A stretch of DNA of 64,000 nt from the NCBI RefSeq assembly GCF_001422375.1, contig NZ_LMMU01000001.1, positions 1,858,178 through 1,922,177 on the forward strand, given 5' to 3'. Under the pieces are notes generated by a model, which did not search any database, had not been told where the DNA came from, and saw only the letters and a program-made list of their open reading frames with translations. Positions 9,464 to 17,479 of this stretch are shown one piece after another. The DNA comes from Methylobacterium sp. Leaf99. GTDB lineage: Bacteria; Pseudomonadota; Alphaproteobacteria; Rhizobiales; Beijerinckiaceae. The translations under genes were made by a program, and so were the position numbers. Each line of letters begins with the position of its first letter. Within the stretch, counting starts at the first letter, position 1.

Positions 9464-10884
9464 CAGGCGTGCGGCGCGGCGCCGGCGGGGGCGTCGCCCG
9501 GGACCTCGATCACCGCGCGAAGTCCGCCGAGGCTCGCCGCCTCCAGGCGGAACCGGCCGCGATAGAGGGCGGCGAGATCGGCGACGATGGAGAGGCCGAG
9601 GCCGGAGCCCGGCTTGGTCTCGTCGAGGCGGCGGCCCCGACCGAGGACGGCGGCGCGGTCCTCGGGGGCGAGGCCCGGCCCGTCATCCTCGATGGAGACC
9701 AGGAGGTGGGGATAATCGTCCTCCGCCACCGCCTCGGCCCGGATCGAGACCCGGCCGGCGGCCCATTTCGAGGCGTTGTCGACGAGGTTGCCGATCATTT
9801 CCTCGAAGTCCTGGCGCTCTCCGCGAAAGCGCAGTCCCGGCGGCACGTGGACGGCGTAGGCGATGTCCTTATCGCGGTAGATCTTGCCGAAGGTCCGGAC
9901 CAGCCCGGCCAGCGCCGGCTCGACCTCCGTGGAGGTGCCGAGGGTTCCGGCGAGTGCGGCCGCCCGCGCCCGGTCGAGGTGATAGTTCACCTGATCGCGC
10001 ATCACGGCGGCCTGCTCGCGGATCTTGGCGGAGAGGTCGCCGGGGGCGTCGGCCGCGCCCACCTCGTTGACGATGATCGAGAGCGGCGTCTTCAGGGCGT
10101 GGGCGAGGTTGCCGACCTGGGTGCGGGCGCGCTCCAGGATCTCGCGGTTGGTCTCGATGAGCAGGTTCACCTCGCCGGCGAGGGGCGCGATGTCGCGCGG
10201 GTACTCGCCGGTGATGCGGTCGGATTCGCCCCGGCGGATGGCGCCGAGCGCGTTGCGGAGCTTGGCCAGCGGCGCTAGGCCGAAGCGGATCTGCAGCAGG
10301 GTGGTGAGCGCCAGCGACAGGCCGAGCAGCCCGAAGGTCACCATCAGGGAGAAGCGGAAGCGCCCGACATCGTTGGCGATCTCGTCGGCCGGGCCGGCGA
10401 CGCGCACGGTGTAGCGCCCCTCCTCGCCGAGATCGACGTCGCGCTCGATGATCCGCAGGGGCCGCTCGTCCTGGGCCCGGCCGTAGCCCTGGCGGATCTG
10501 GCCGACCCCCGCCTGGGTGTCGGGCGTGCTGGCGGGTTTCAGCGGCACGCCGACGAGGGAGCGCGAGGTCCGCAGGTCGCGGGGCTTCGCGTCGGGACGG
10601 CCGATCTGCCAGTACCAGCCCGACAGGGGCAGGTCGAAGCGCGGATCGCTCAAGGTGAAGGACCGGCTCTCGGGATCGTTGGGCGAGACGAGGTCGGTGG
10701 CGAGGTTGTTGGCGTAGACGAGCAGGCGGCTGTCGAAGGCCCGCTCGGTGTTTTCGCGATACAGCGTGGTGAGGATGCCGGCGGCGATGAGCAGGATCGC
10801 CGAACTCGCCAGCAGGGCGGAGGTGGCGAGGCGCACGGCGATGGAGCCCCGGCGCAGGGGAAGCCAGGCGGGAAACGGGCTCAT
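9463..10884 (-). CDS. PhoQ-like sensor histidine kinase
   Basis: 473-residue membrane kinase with TM1 at about residues 17-40, a periplasmic sensor loop, TM2 near 178-198, and a HAMP-like segment. The H-box is NLAHALKTPLS (His262) and the HATPase domain has the N-box NLVDNASKWA and GPGL and GSGLGL boxes. The H-box and sensor resemble the PhoQ/FeuQ group common in Rhizobiales. Its likely partner response regulator is 1.4 kb upstream on the same strand, beyond inserted toxin-antitoxin genes. The ATG at 10884 is the last of four ATGs spaced 17 nt apart. Confidence 0.85.
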   Translation of the reverse strand: MSPFPAWLPLRRGSIAVRLATSALLASSAILLIAAGILTTLYRENTERAFDSRLLVYANNLATDLVSPNDPESRSFTLSDPRFDLPLSGWYWQIGRPDAKPRDLRTSRSLVGVPLKPASTPDTQAGVGQIRQGYGRAQDERPLRIIERDVDLGEEGRYTVRVAGPADEIANDVGRFRFSLMVTFGLLGLSLALTTLLQIRFGLAPLAKLRNALGAIRRGESDRITGEYPRDIAPLAGEVNLLIETNREILERARTQVGNLAHALKTPLSIIVNEVGAADAPGDLSAKIREQAAVMRDQVNYHLDRARAAALAGTLGTSTEVEPALAGLVRTFGKIYRDKDIAYAVHVPPGLRFRGERQDFEEMIGNLVDNASKWAAGRVSIRAEAVAEDDYPHLLVSIEDDGPGLAPEDRAAVLGRGRRLDETKPGSGLGLSIVADLAALYRGRFRLEAASLGGLRAVIEVPGDAPAGAAPHA

Positions 10885-10935
10885 GCGGAGAAGAGGCTCA
10901 TGCGGGGGCGAAGTTCATGCGGGGGCGAGGTTCAT
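10881..10935 (-). promoter_or_regulatory. Ladder of three overlapping six-codon mini-ORFs leading into the kinase
   Basis: On the minus strand, ATGs occur at 10935, 10918, 10901 and 10884, exactly 17 nt apart. The first three each open a six-codon frame (MNLAPA, MNFAPA, MSLFSA) whose TGA overlaps the next ATG as ATGA. The fourth ATG is the kinase start. The unit derives from a 17-bp tandem repeat. A ribosome that re-initiates at each step would walk into the kinase, so this may set kinase expression. Confidence 0.6.
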
Positions 10936-11024
10936 GCGGGTCCCGTCGTGGGGTCTGGTCACCGCGCGCGACGGTTGAAAGGTTACGCGTTCCGTCTGTA
11001 CATCATCCGAACGGAGATTCGACG

Positions 11025-11366
11025 ATGAGCCTCGACATCCACGATCCCGAGACGGAGCAGCTGGTCCGGACCCTGGCCGCGCGCAGGGGCCTTTCCGCCG
11101 ATGAGGCGATCAAGCTCGCCGTCGGCAACGAACTGCAGCGCGAGGACGGGACGCTGAGCCTGTGGGAGCGGATTCGGCCGATCCAGGAGCGCGTTCTCTC
11201 CCGCCCGGCGACGGGGCTCGACGCCGACAAGGCGTTCTACGACGGTCTCGCCGTGACATGTCTGACCGTGTTGCCGGACGATGCAAACACGATCCGTGGT
11301 GGTTACGACACCAGACCGGACTCGGGCGCAGCGGAAAACAGACGGCTATCCCACCAGCATGGCTGA
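11025..11366 (+). CDS. VapB-like antitoxin, orphan, probably altered at the C-terminus
   Basis: The first 75 residues resemble VapB/Rv0623-type antitoxins: a ribbon-helix-helix N-terminus (MSLDIHDPETEQLVRTLAAR, then GLSADEAIKLAV) and the closing DKAFYDGLA. Such proteins normally stop soon after this motif; here the frame runs about 35 residues into low-quality sequence and its end overlaps the convergent RES gene by 64 bp. No vapC follows. It was probably part of a VapBC pair whose toxin was lost. Confidence 0.6.
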   Translation: MSLDIHDPETEQLVRTLAARRGLSADEAIKLAVGNELQREDGTLSLWERIRPIQERVLSRPATGLDADKAFYDGLAVTCLTVLPDDANTIRGGYDTRPDSGAAENRRLSHQHG

Positions 11367-11809
11367 TGGTCCCCCACGGTGATCTTCGAAAAATCCGGAT
11401 GCTCCGGGTTGATGAGGATGTTCTGGCTCACCCGTGCGACCACGCTCGGGACGAACAGCAACAGCGACCGGCGTGACCTGTGCCAAGCCTCGCCGAAGGC
11501 CTTGGACGCGAGGCAATCCGGATGATCCCAACCCGGCACCGCAGGTTGCGCCAGCACTTCGTACGTGAGACCCGCTGACAGCAGGATCTCGACGTAGTGC
11601 TGGTTCGGCGGCAACTGGCCACTGCCATGCACGAGCTTTTCGAGCATGGAGGTCGCGTAATCGGCCGCCGCATAGATCATTGGGCTCGCGGGCGTGTTCC
11701 AGCGGCCCGGAAAGAGGCGCGAGCCCGTCGCGTCGAAGATCTTGTGATCTCCATCGGGATCTCCGATCCGATAGGCTTTCCGCGCCTGGGCGAGGGTCTG
11801 CCCCTTCAC
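11303..11809 (-). CDS. RES-domain toxin
   Basis: 168 residues with the RES fold signature: YRIGDPDGDHKIFDATGSRL, then PGRWNTPASPMIYAAADYATSMLEKLVH. RES toxins of the ParT/MbcT group degrade NAD+ or ADP-ribosylate targets; the conserved Arg, Ser and Glu in this block fit that. The GTG start overlaps the antitoxin stop (GTGA), giving antitoxin-first coupling. The 3' end overlaps the convergent VapB-like frame. Confidence 0.82.
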   Translation of the reverse strand: MKGQTLAQARKAYRIGDPDGDHKIFDATGSRLFPGRWNTPASPMIYAAADYATSMLEKLVHGSGQLPPNQHYVEILLSAGLTYEVLAQPAVPGWDHPDCLASKAFGEAWHRSRRSLLLFVPSVVARVSQNILINPEHPDFSKITVGDHQPCWWDSRLFSAAPESGLVS

Positions 11810-12243
11810 GCCGCGGAGCCATACTTCAACTGGCCGAGAACAGCCTCCACGCGCGGTCCACCGAACTCGGATTCAAGGACGATATCGAGGGGCGGGCGGT
11901 TTTCGAGAAGGGCATGAGCCCGGTGCAGGAAGTCGCGGGCGGCGGCGTCCGTCTTCCAGACGTCGCGCGCCATCGCCCACACCCTGGCGAGGCGCACCAC
12001 CTTTGCGCCTTCCTGCGCGGTCAGCTTGCCCCTCGCCTCCGCACGGCGCCGGTTGAGGGTGGCGCGCGCGACGAGATTGAATGCGAAGGCGCGGTCGTCG
12101 GGAGCGACGGCGGACGCCAATCGGTCGACCGATGCAATCGGCAAGCCCGCGACGATCTGAGCGATGACGGACGCTTCCGTCGTCTCCCCGAAACCCGCTC
12201 GTTCGAAGCCGAGAACGTCGGCGACGGCTGCTCCACTGGCCAT
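11806..12243 (-). CDS. Xre/MbcA/ParS-family antitoxin of the RES pair
   Basis: 145 residues. An N-terminal HTH-like region is followed by the C-terminal MbcA/ParS/Xre antitoxin-binding domain (KLTAQEGAKVVRLARVWAMA, then ending in L-E-x-E-FGG). ATG at 12243 is chosen because ACAGGAG lies 6 nt upstream; a further ATG at 12261 would bury that Shine-Dalgarno sequence. Two palindromes immediately upstream are the expected autoregulatory operator. Confidence 0.82.
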   Translation of the reverse strand: MASGAAVADVLGFERAGFGETTEASVIAQIVAGLPIASVDRLASAVAPDDRAFAFNLVARATLNRRRAEARGKLTAQEGAKVVRLARVWAMARDVWKTDAAARDFLHRAHALLENRPPLDIVLESEFGGPRVEAVLGQLKYGSAA

Positions 12244-12252
12244 ACTGGGCTC

Positions 12253-12290
12253 CTGTCTCATCTGAGACAGATATGAGGCTCATATGAGCC
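12253..12290. promoter_or_regulatory. Double-palindrome operator of the RES/Xre module
   Basis: CTGTCTCA, 2 bp, TGAGACAG (12253-12270) is followed directly by ATATGAG-G-CTCATAT (12271-12285). The latter overlaps the 14-bp palindrome GGCTCATATGAGCC (12277-12290). They sit 10 to 47 bp upstream of the antitoxin ATG, the usual site for toxin-antitoxin autorepression. Confidence 0.6.
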
Positions 12291-12309
12291 GAGCACAAGC
12301 CGCCGCGCC

Positions 12310-12987
12310 TCACACCCGCGGCGGCGGCTGCGTCGGGTCGACGAGATAGCCCAACCCCCGCACGGTCTGGATCAGGTCCACGGCGAGCTTCTTGCGCAGG
12401 CGCCCGACGAACACCTCGATGGTGTTGGAATCGCGGTCGAAATCCTGGTCGTAGAGGTGCTCGGTGAGTTCGGCGCGCGACACCACCCGGCCGGTGTGGT
12501 GCATGAGGTAGGACAGCAGCCGGTACTCGTGGCTCGTGAGCTTGACGGGGTTGCCGTCGACGAACACCCGCCCCGAGCGGGTGTCGAGGACCACGGGGCC
12601 GCAGGCGATCTGGCTCGTGGCATGGCCGGCGGCGCGCCGCAGGAGGGCGCGCACGCGGGCGAGCAACTCCTCCATGTGGAAGGGCTTGGTCACGTAGTCG
12701 TCGGCGCCGGCGTCGAAGCCGTCGACCTTGTCCGACCAGCGGTCGCGGGCGGTGAGGATGATGACGGGCGTCTTGATGCCGGCCCGGCGCCACTTCTGCA
12801 GCACGCTGACCCCGTCGGCCTTGGGCAGGCCCATGTCGAGGATGATGGCGTCGTAGGGCTCGCTCTCGCCGAGGTAGCCGCCCTCCTCGCCGTCGAAGGC
12901 CTTGTCGGCGACGTAGCCGGCCTCCTCCAGGGCGCTGACCACCTGCCGGTTGATGTCCCGGTCATCCTCGACGACGAGCAGACGCAC
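12310..12987 (-). CDS. OmpR/PhoP-family response regulator
   Basis: 225 residues. The receiver domain has acidic VVEDD at the N-terminus, phospho-acceptor Asp51 in IILDMGLPK, Thr in ILTAR and Lys in DYVTKPF. It is followed by a winged-helix trans-activation domain (LTSHEYRLLSYLMHHTG, then NTIEVFVGRLRKKL). The GTG at 12987 has a good GAGGAG upstream and gives the canonical RLLVVEDD start; a longer ATG frame at 13047 lacks similarity. It probably pairs with the kinase at 9463-10884 despite the three intervening genes. Confidence 0.87.
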   Translation of the reverse strand: MRLLVVEDDRDINRQVVSALEEAGYVADKAFDGEEGGYLGESEPYDAIILDMGLPKADGVSVLQKWRRAGIKTPVIILTARDRWSDKVDGFDAGADDYVTKPFHMEELLARVRALLRRAAGHATSQIACGPVVLDTRSGRVFVDGNPVKLTSHEYRLLSYLMHHTGRVVSRAELTEHLYDQDFDRDSNTIEVFVGRLRKKLAVDLIQTVRGLGYLVDPTQPPPRV

Positions 12988-13015
12988 GGTCCCGTACTCC
13001 TCTAATGCGATGGGT

Positions 13016-13393
13016 TCAGGGGCCGCTGATCTCGCCCGTGGTGGCATCGACCATGACGTGGACGAACTGCCCGTCCCGGCGCAAGGCCGTGAGCAGATAG
13101 ACCAGGACGTCGTCGTGCCGGCACAGGCGCGCCCGCTGGATCTCGGCGCGGGGAATGACCTTGCGGGCGGCCCGGATGGCGGCCACGGGCTCGATCACCC
13201 GCTTGTCGGCCACGGCCTCGCGCAGGTCGGCGGCGTTGAGGCAGGTGTCGGGGCGCGGCACCGCCTGCACCGGGGCGATGATGGCGGCCCCGGTGGTCTC
13301 CTCGGCCTGCGTGCCGATCGAGCCCGTCGCGAAACCCGCGACGGCGAGGCCGATCAGCAGCAGGGCAAGGAAGATACGCATGACGCTTGGCAT
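13016..13393 (-). CDS. Small exported PepSY-like protein
   Basis: About 125 residues with a signal peptide (VMRIFLALLLIGLAVAGFA). The C-terminal half resembles a PepSY fold: IPRAEIQRARLCRHDDVLVY, then HVMVDATTGEI. PepSY-like proteins are often co-encoded with PhoPQ-type systems as periplasmic modulators, and this one lies directly upstream of the response regulator on the same strand. ATG at 13393 or 13381 are both possible. Confidence 0.65.
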   Translation of the reverse strand: MPSVMRIFLALLLIGLAVAGFATGSIGTQAEETTGAAIIAPVQAVPRPDTCLNAADLREAVADKRVIEPVAAIRAARKVIPRAEIQRARLCRHDDVLVYLLTALRRDGQFVHVMVDATTGEISGP

Positions 13394-13466
13394 AGGGAGG
13401 GGGCACTGAATGCGCCGTGAATGCCGGTGCAAGCGGAGCCGGCGCGGTTCGGTTCCACGTCGACCC

Positions 13467-13670
13467 TCACAGGCCCGGACCGGCCGGGAGGGCGACGCGT
13501 TCCAGGGCCGCCCGCAGGGTGGCGCTGACGAGGGCCTCGCCGTCGACATGGTCGAGGGCCGCCCGGCGAAGGGCGATGGTGGAGAGGTCGAAGCGCCGCC
13601 GGGCCGCGCCGAGGCGCAGGCCGGCCGCCCGGCTCCGGGCCGGATCGACGGTGAGGGGGAAGCGGGGCAT
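13467..13670 (-). CDS. Small hypothetical protein
   Basis: 67-residue Arg/Ala-rich frame with no recognised domain. It is the leftmost of four small minus-strand genes that lead down from the endolysin. Its spacing fits the string, but coding status is uncertain because of high GC. Confidence 0.4.
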   Translation of the reverse strand: MPRFPLTVDPARSRAAGLRLGAARRRFDLSTIALRRAALDHVDGEALVSATLRAALERVALPAGPGL

Positions 13671-13684
13671 GGGCGAATCTCCTG

Positions 13685-14065
13685 TCAGGGGGGGATGGGG
13701 GGGCGGCCCTTCAGGGGGGGGATGAGGGGGCGGCCCTCGCCGAGGCGGCGCAGGATCGCGTCGAGTTTTTCGCGGGTGCGCGCGTCGCCGCGCTCGACGG
13801 CCCGGGCCATCTCGCTCACGAGGCGCGCGAGATCCTCCAGCACCCGGGTGCGGCTCTCCAGGGCGGCGGCCACGGCCGCGTTGGTGTGGGAGGCCCGCTC
13901 CAGGGCGGTGGCGGTGGCGCCGGTGTCGCCGATGCGGGCTTCCTGGGCCCGCACGGTCTCGCGGTGGAGGTGGAGGCAGGCGAGGCCGAGCAGCACGGCG
14001 ACGACCCAGCCGGCCCCGTCATGGGAGAACAGCAGGCGGGCGCCTTCGAGGGCGATCGTCTCCAT
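13685..14065 (-). CDS. Small membrane protein with coiled coil next to GTA lysis genes
   Basis: 126 residues. One hydrophobic segment at about residues 18-36 (GWVVAVLLGLACLHL) is followed by a long charged helix with heptad-like spacing (about residues 38-112). This layout resembles phage XhlA-like or accessory holin proteins, and it sits two genes from an endolysin. The tail repeats PPLKGRPPIPP. Function is inferred from position only. Confidence 0.5.
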   Translation of the reverse strand: METIALEGARLLFSHDGAGWVVAVLLGLACLHLHRETVRAQEARIGDTGATATALERASHTNAAVAAALESRTRVLEDLARLVSEMARAVERGDARTREKLDAILRRLGEGRPLIPPLKGRPPIPP

Positions 14066-14102
14066 GATGCGCCTCCGCGATGCGTCCTCTCCGCGCGTTG
14101 TC

Positions 14103-14615
14103 TCAGGGCGTCGGGCGCCCCGTCCGCCCCGCCTCCAGGGCCGGGCGCAGGGTGTTGGCGACGGTGGCCTCCTCCGTGAGCGGCAGGCTGCGGAAAACCT
14201 TCTCGGCGAGGCCCGCGCGCCCGCCGGCCGCCCGCACGAGCCAGGCCGGCGCCTCGTCGAGGCCGCGCTGCACCGCCCGGGCGATGACCGCCGAGCCCAC
14301 GGGGACGCTGAGCGTCCGCCCGCGCACGGCGCCCGCCACGGCATTGACGGCGTAGTCGCCGACGTTGCGCACCAGCCGCTCCACCAGGGTGGCGGTGACG
14401 AGGGCGCGGAGCGGCCCGGCCAGGCGCGCCAGGGCCGCCGTGGCGGCGGTGACGGCCAGGGGCAGGACGAGGCCGGTGACCGCCTGGGCGGCCGCCGCGA
14501 CGGCGTCGCCCCACGGGACGATCACGCTGGCGGGATCGAGGCCGGCGGCGGCGGGACTCGCGATCAGGGCGAGGACGAGGGCGGCGCGGGTCGGCCGCAG
14601 GAACAGACGGGGCAT
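14103..14615 (-). CDS. Hydrophobic exported protein next to endolysin
   Basis: 170 residues. A signal-like N-terminus (AALVLALIASPAAAG) is followed by Ala/Val-rich stretches at about residues 38-66. No family was recognised. It lies 31 bp downstream of the lysozyme gene on the same strand, so a role in GTA or phage release is possible. Confidence 0.5.
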   Translation of the reverse strand: MPRLFLRPTRAALVLALIASPAAAGLDPASVIVPWGDAVAAAAQAVTGLVLPLAVTAATAALARLAGPLRALVTATLVERLVRNVGDYAVNAVAGAVRGRTLSVPVGSAVIARAVQRGLDEAPAWLVRAAGGRAGLAEKVFRSLPLTEEATVANTLRPALEAGRTGRPTP

Positions 14616-14646
14616 CGTTGGAGTCTCCGGAGTTGGCGTGGAAAGG

Positions 14647-15261
14647 TCAGGCGCGGGGTCGTCCGCCGAGGGCGGCCCAGATGCGGGCGAGCCAGCCCGG
14701 TGCGGGCCCGGCCGGCGGCGCGGCGGGCAGGCGCGGCACCGTGCGGCGCGGCGCCGGACGGGGTGGGGTGAGCGCGGCCGGGGCCGGGATGGGCGTCGCG
14801 TCCGTGCGCCGGGCCCGGGGCAAAGCCACGGCGTAGGGCGTGCGGAACTGGTCCTGCTCGGCGCCCCGGCGCGGGATCAGCGTGGCCGGCCGGTCCCACA
14901 TCATCATCGCCTGCGCCGCGCCGTCGACGTCGCCGTCGGCGAGGCGCCGCACCAGGGTGGACCGGGCGAAGGCCGCCGGGCCGATGTTGAAGCTCAAGGA
15001 CACGAGGGCGTCGAAGCTGTGCTGCGGGATGGGGCGGCGCACCGCCGCCCGCACGGCGGCGACGAAGCGGACGACGTCGCGGTCGAACACCGCGTCGCAC
15101 TCGGCCGGGGTCAGGGCGAGGGCGGGGGTGACGAGGGGCGGCCCGGCCGCGCTGGTGTGGCCGATCCCGATGGTCCAGATGCCGACGGAATCGCGGTAGG
15201 CGTGGAGGCGCCGCCCCTCGCGGGCGACGAGCACGGCCTTGCCGATGGCGCTGAGGTCCAT
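14647..15261 (-). CDS. GH24 lysozyme (endolysin) linked to the GTA cluster
   Basis: 204 residues. The T4-lysozyme catalytic triad spacing is exact: Glu15, Asp24 and Thr30 in REGRRLHAYRDSVGIWTIG. GH24 enzymes cleave peptidoglycan between MurNAc and GlcNAc. The last 70 residues are a Pro/Ala/Arg-rich tail. There is no obvious signal peptide, so release would need a holin, and hydrophobic small proteins are encoded immediately downstream. Confidence 0.85.
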   Translation of the reverse strand: MDLSAIGKAVLVAREGRRLHAYRDSVGIWTIGIGHTSAAGPPLVTPALALTPAECDAVFDRDVVRFVAAVRAAVRRPIPQHSFDALVSLSFNIGPAAFARSTLVRRLADGDVDGAAQAMMMWDRPATLIPRRGAEQDQFRTPYAVALPRARRTDATPIPAPAALTPPRPAPRRTVPRLPAAPPAGPAPGWLARIWAALGGRPRA

Positions 15262-15390
15262 GGAACACTCCGGATTGTGAGGGGGGACGCGGAACGGCGA
15301 GGCGAGGCGCGGAACGGAAGGGCATGCCCGGCGGTTCGTTCGGGGAGTTCATCCGAGGACGGGGCCCGGTTCGGGCCCGGGAGATCAGCC

Positions 15391-15678
15391 ATGACGCGAC
15401 CACGCCTCGTCGCCTGTGCCGCCGCCGGCCTGCTGCTCGCGGGCGCGGGCGCCGCCACGGCCCAGAACAGCAGCAGCGGCAGCGGCCTGACGCCGTTCGC
15501 CACGGAGAGCGGCAACGACCGCTCGGCCGGCGTGAACAACGGCAACTACCAGCCGCCGCGCTATGGCTACCCGGGGGCCTACGGCGCGCCGCGCGGCTAC
15601 GGGCGCCCGGTCCGTGGCGGCCCGGACGACGGATACGGGCGGCGCAGGCCAGCGCCGTATTACGGCTACCCGTACTGA
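15391..15678 (+). CDS. Small secreted Gly/Tyr/Pro-rich protein
   Basis: 95 residues: a clear signal peptide (VACAAAGLLLAGAGAATAQ) followed by a Ser/Asn region and a GYP/RGYG-rich tail ending in YYGYPY. No known domain. It is on the plus strand within an otherwise minus-strand cluster, so it is probably not a GTA structural gene. Confidence 0.6.
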   Translation: MTRPRLVACAAAGLLLAGAGAATAQNSSSGSGLTPFATESGNDRSAGVNNGNYQPPRYGYPGAYGAPRGYGRPVRGGPDDGYGRRRPAPYYGYPY

Positions 15679-15682
15679 GGCC

Positions 15683-17245
15683 TCACGCGAGACCGACGCC
15701 CGAAAAGTCGCTGTCGGCGGCGGCGACGTAGCCGTCGGTGCCCGTGAACAGGGCGTGGACCGTGATCGCGTCGCCGGCCGCCAGGGCCACCACGGCGAAC
15801 AGGCTCACCGTCGAGACGCCGTCGACGGGGGCGGCGACGCCGCGGCGGGTCCCCTCCACGGCGACGCCGTTGCGGTGGAAGCGGGCCTGCAGGGAGGCCG
15901 GCGCATTGGCGCCGTTGCGCTTGAACGCGAGGCCCGCCGCGAGGGTGTAGGTCCCCGCCTCGGGGACGACGAAGGCGCCGTCGGCGGCGCGGAACAGGCC
16001 CTGGTCGTTGAGGACCCCGGTGTTGAAGCCGATCCGTGTCCAGGCGCCGGCGCCGACGTAGTTGTCGAAGCTCGTCGTGGCCCGGAAGCGGGCGAGGTTG
16101 CTAAGGCGCGACCACGTGGCGCCGCCGCAGCCCCGGAAGGCGCCCGCGGTGCTGTCGAACACGATCTGCCCCGGCGCCGTGCCGGCACCCGGCACGCTGG
16201 CGCGGGCCACGAGTTCGAGGGCGCCGTTGGCCCGCAGCTTCACCACCGGGCGGGGGGCGGTGCCGCCGAGATCCGTGGTCTCGACCACGATTCCCGTTCC
16301 CTGGGCGTCGGCCAGAAAATCCTCCTCGGCCACGCCCCGCAGGGTCAGGCGTCCCTCGGCGGGGCCGCCCGCGTGAAACCCGCCGCCGGAAAGGCCGAAG
16401 AGGCCATCCCCGGCCCGGACCGGGGCGGGGGCCTGTCGGCTGCCCCGGCCGATGCGGGTCTCGATGAGGTTTCCCGCCGGCCCGGCGCCGTAGGCGTCGA
16501 GGCACAGGGCCGGCCCCGCGCCGTCCCGCGCCACGTGCAGGGGCGCCCGCGCCGCCGGGGCGCCGGGGGCGGCCAGGGCGCCGAGGCCGAGATGGCCCGT
16601 GGCCGGATCGGCCCGCCACGCGCCGTGCCACGCCGTGCCGTCCGGCGAGACTTTCAGGCCGATGGCATCCTCGCCCAAAAGCCCCAATTCGGCCCGGCCC
16701 GAGAACGCGGCCTGGAACAGGAGCGCCGCGGCGTCGGCCGACGCCGTCTTGTTGAGAACCACGGCGAGGCTGCCGCTGCCGCCCTCCGCCGGCGCGCGGG
16801 CGCTCCACAGGGCGCGGTCGAGCCTGGCCGAGAACGGCGTGCCGGCCTCCGCCTCGGTGCCGAGGCCGAGGGCGGTGAGGTTGCGCAGGGCCCGGACGCC
16901 GTCGAGGAGGGGGCGCCAGCCCGTGCCGTCGAAGCGGTGGAACGCGTCCGCGTCGGCCACGTAGGCGAGCCAGCCGGGCCGGGGCACGAGCCCGGTCCAG
17001 ACGCCGTCGCCGAACACCGCGATCCGCCCGGTGAATCCCGCCCACGCCCCCGTCGGGTTCGGCGCCGCCACGAGGTAGCGGTCGCCCTCCGCCGGATTGG
17101 CGGGCGGTGCGACGAGATCCTTGCCGCGGCAGGCGAGGTGGACGAGGGCGTCGAGGGCGAGGAGCGCCTCGTTGTGGGTGACGTGCTTGCCGGCCTGGCC
17201 CCCCGCGAGGAGCGGCAGGGCGAGGTGCGGGGTGGTCTGCGCCAT
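15683..17245 (-). CDS. DUF2793 protein (GTA/phage tail-tip or fibre)
   Basis: 520 residues beginning with the DUF2793 block: TTPHLALPLLAGGQAGKHVT, then NEALLALD. The block continues to a WLAYVADADAFHRFDGTGW segment. The C-terminus has a C1q/TNF-like beta pattern (TSFDNYVGAGAWTRIGFNTG). DUF2793 genes typically follow the GTA gp15 gene and are thought to be receptor-binding or tail-tip components. The ATG at 17245 trims a non-homologous 73-residue extension. Confidence 0.8.
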   Translation of the reverse strand: MAQTTPHLALPLLAGGQAGKHVTHNEALLALDALVHLACRGKDLVAPPANPAEGDRYLVAAPNPTGAWAGFTGRIAVFGDGVWTGLVPRPGWLAYVADADAFHRFDGTGWRPLLDGVRALRNLTALGLGTEAEAGTPFSARLDRALWSARAPAEGGSGSLAVVLNKTASADAAALLFQAAFSGRAELGLLGEDAIGLKVSPDGTAWHGAWRADPATGHLGLGALAAPGAPAARAPLHVARDGAGPALCLDAYGAGPAGNLIETRIGRGSRQAPAPVRAGDGLFGLSGGGFHAGGPAEGRLTLRGVAEEDFLADAQGTGIVVETTDLGGTAPRPVVKLRANGALELVARASVPGAGTAPGQIVFDSTAGAFRGCGGATWSRLSNLARFRATTSFDNYVGAGAWTRIGFNTGVLNDQGLFRAADGAFVVPEAGTYTLAAGLAFKRNGANAPASLQARFHRNGVAVEGTRRGVAAPVDGVSTVSLFAVVALAAGDAITVHALFTGTDGYVAAADSDFSGVGLA

Positions 17246-17479
17246 GGGCGGCCTCCGGGGTGAAGAGGGACGGTGTCGGACGCGCGTCGGAGGCCTTTCC
17301 CGGACGCCTGGAGCGCAGCGGAAGGTGATCCGGGACCCAGCGCGAAAGGCCGCGTCAGCGGCGCGATCCGAACGGCACGGACATTCGGGCGCTTCGCGGC
17401 ACCGTGTGCTGGGCCCCGGATCGGGCTCCGCTGCGCTGCGCCCGTCCGGGGAAGGGGCCGGCATCTCTCCGAAGGGGCG

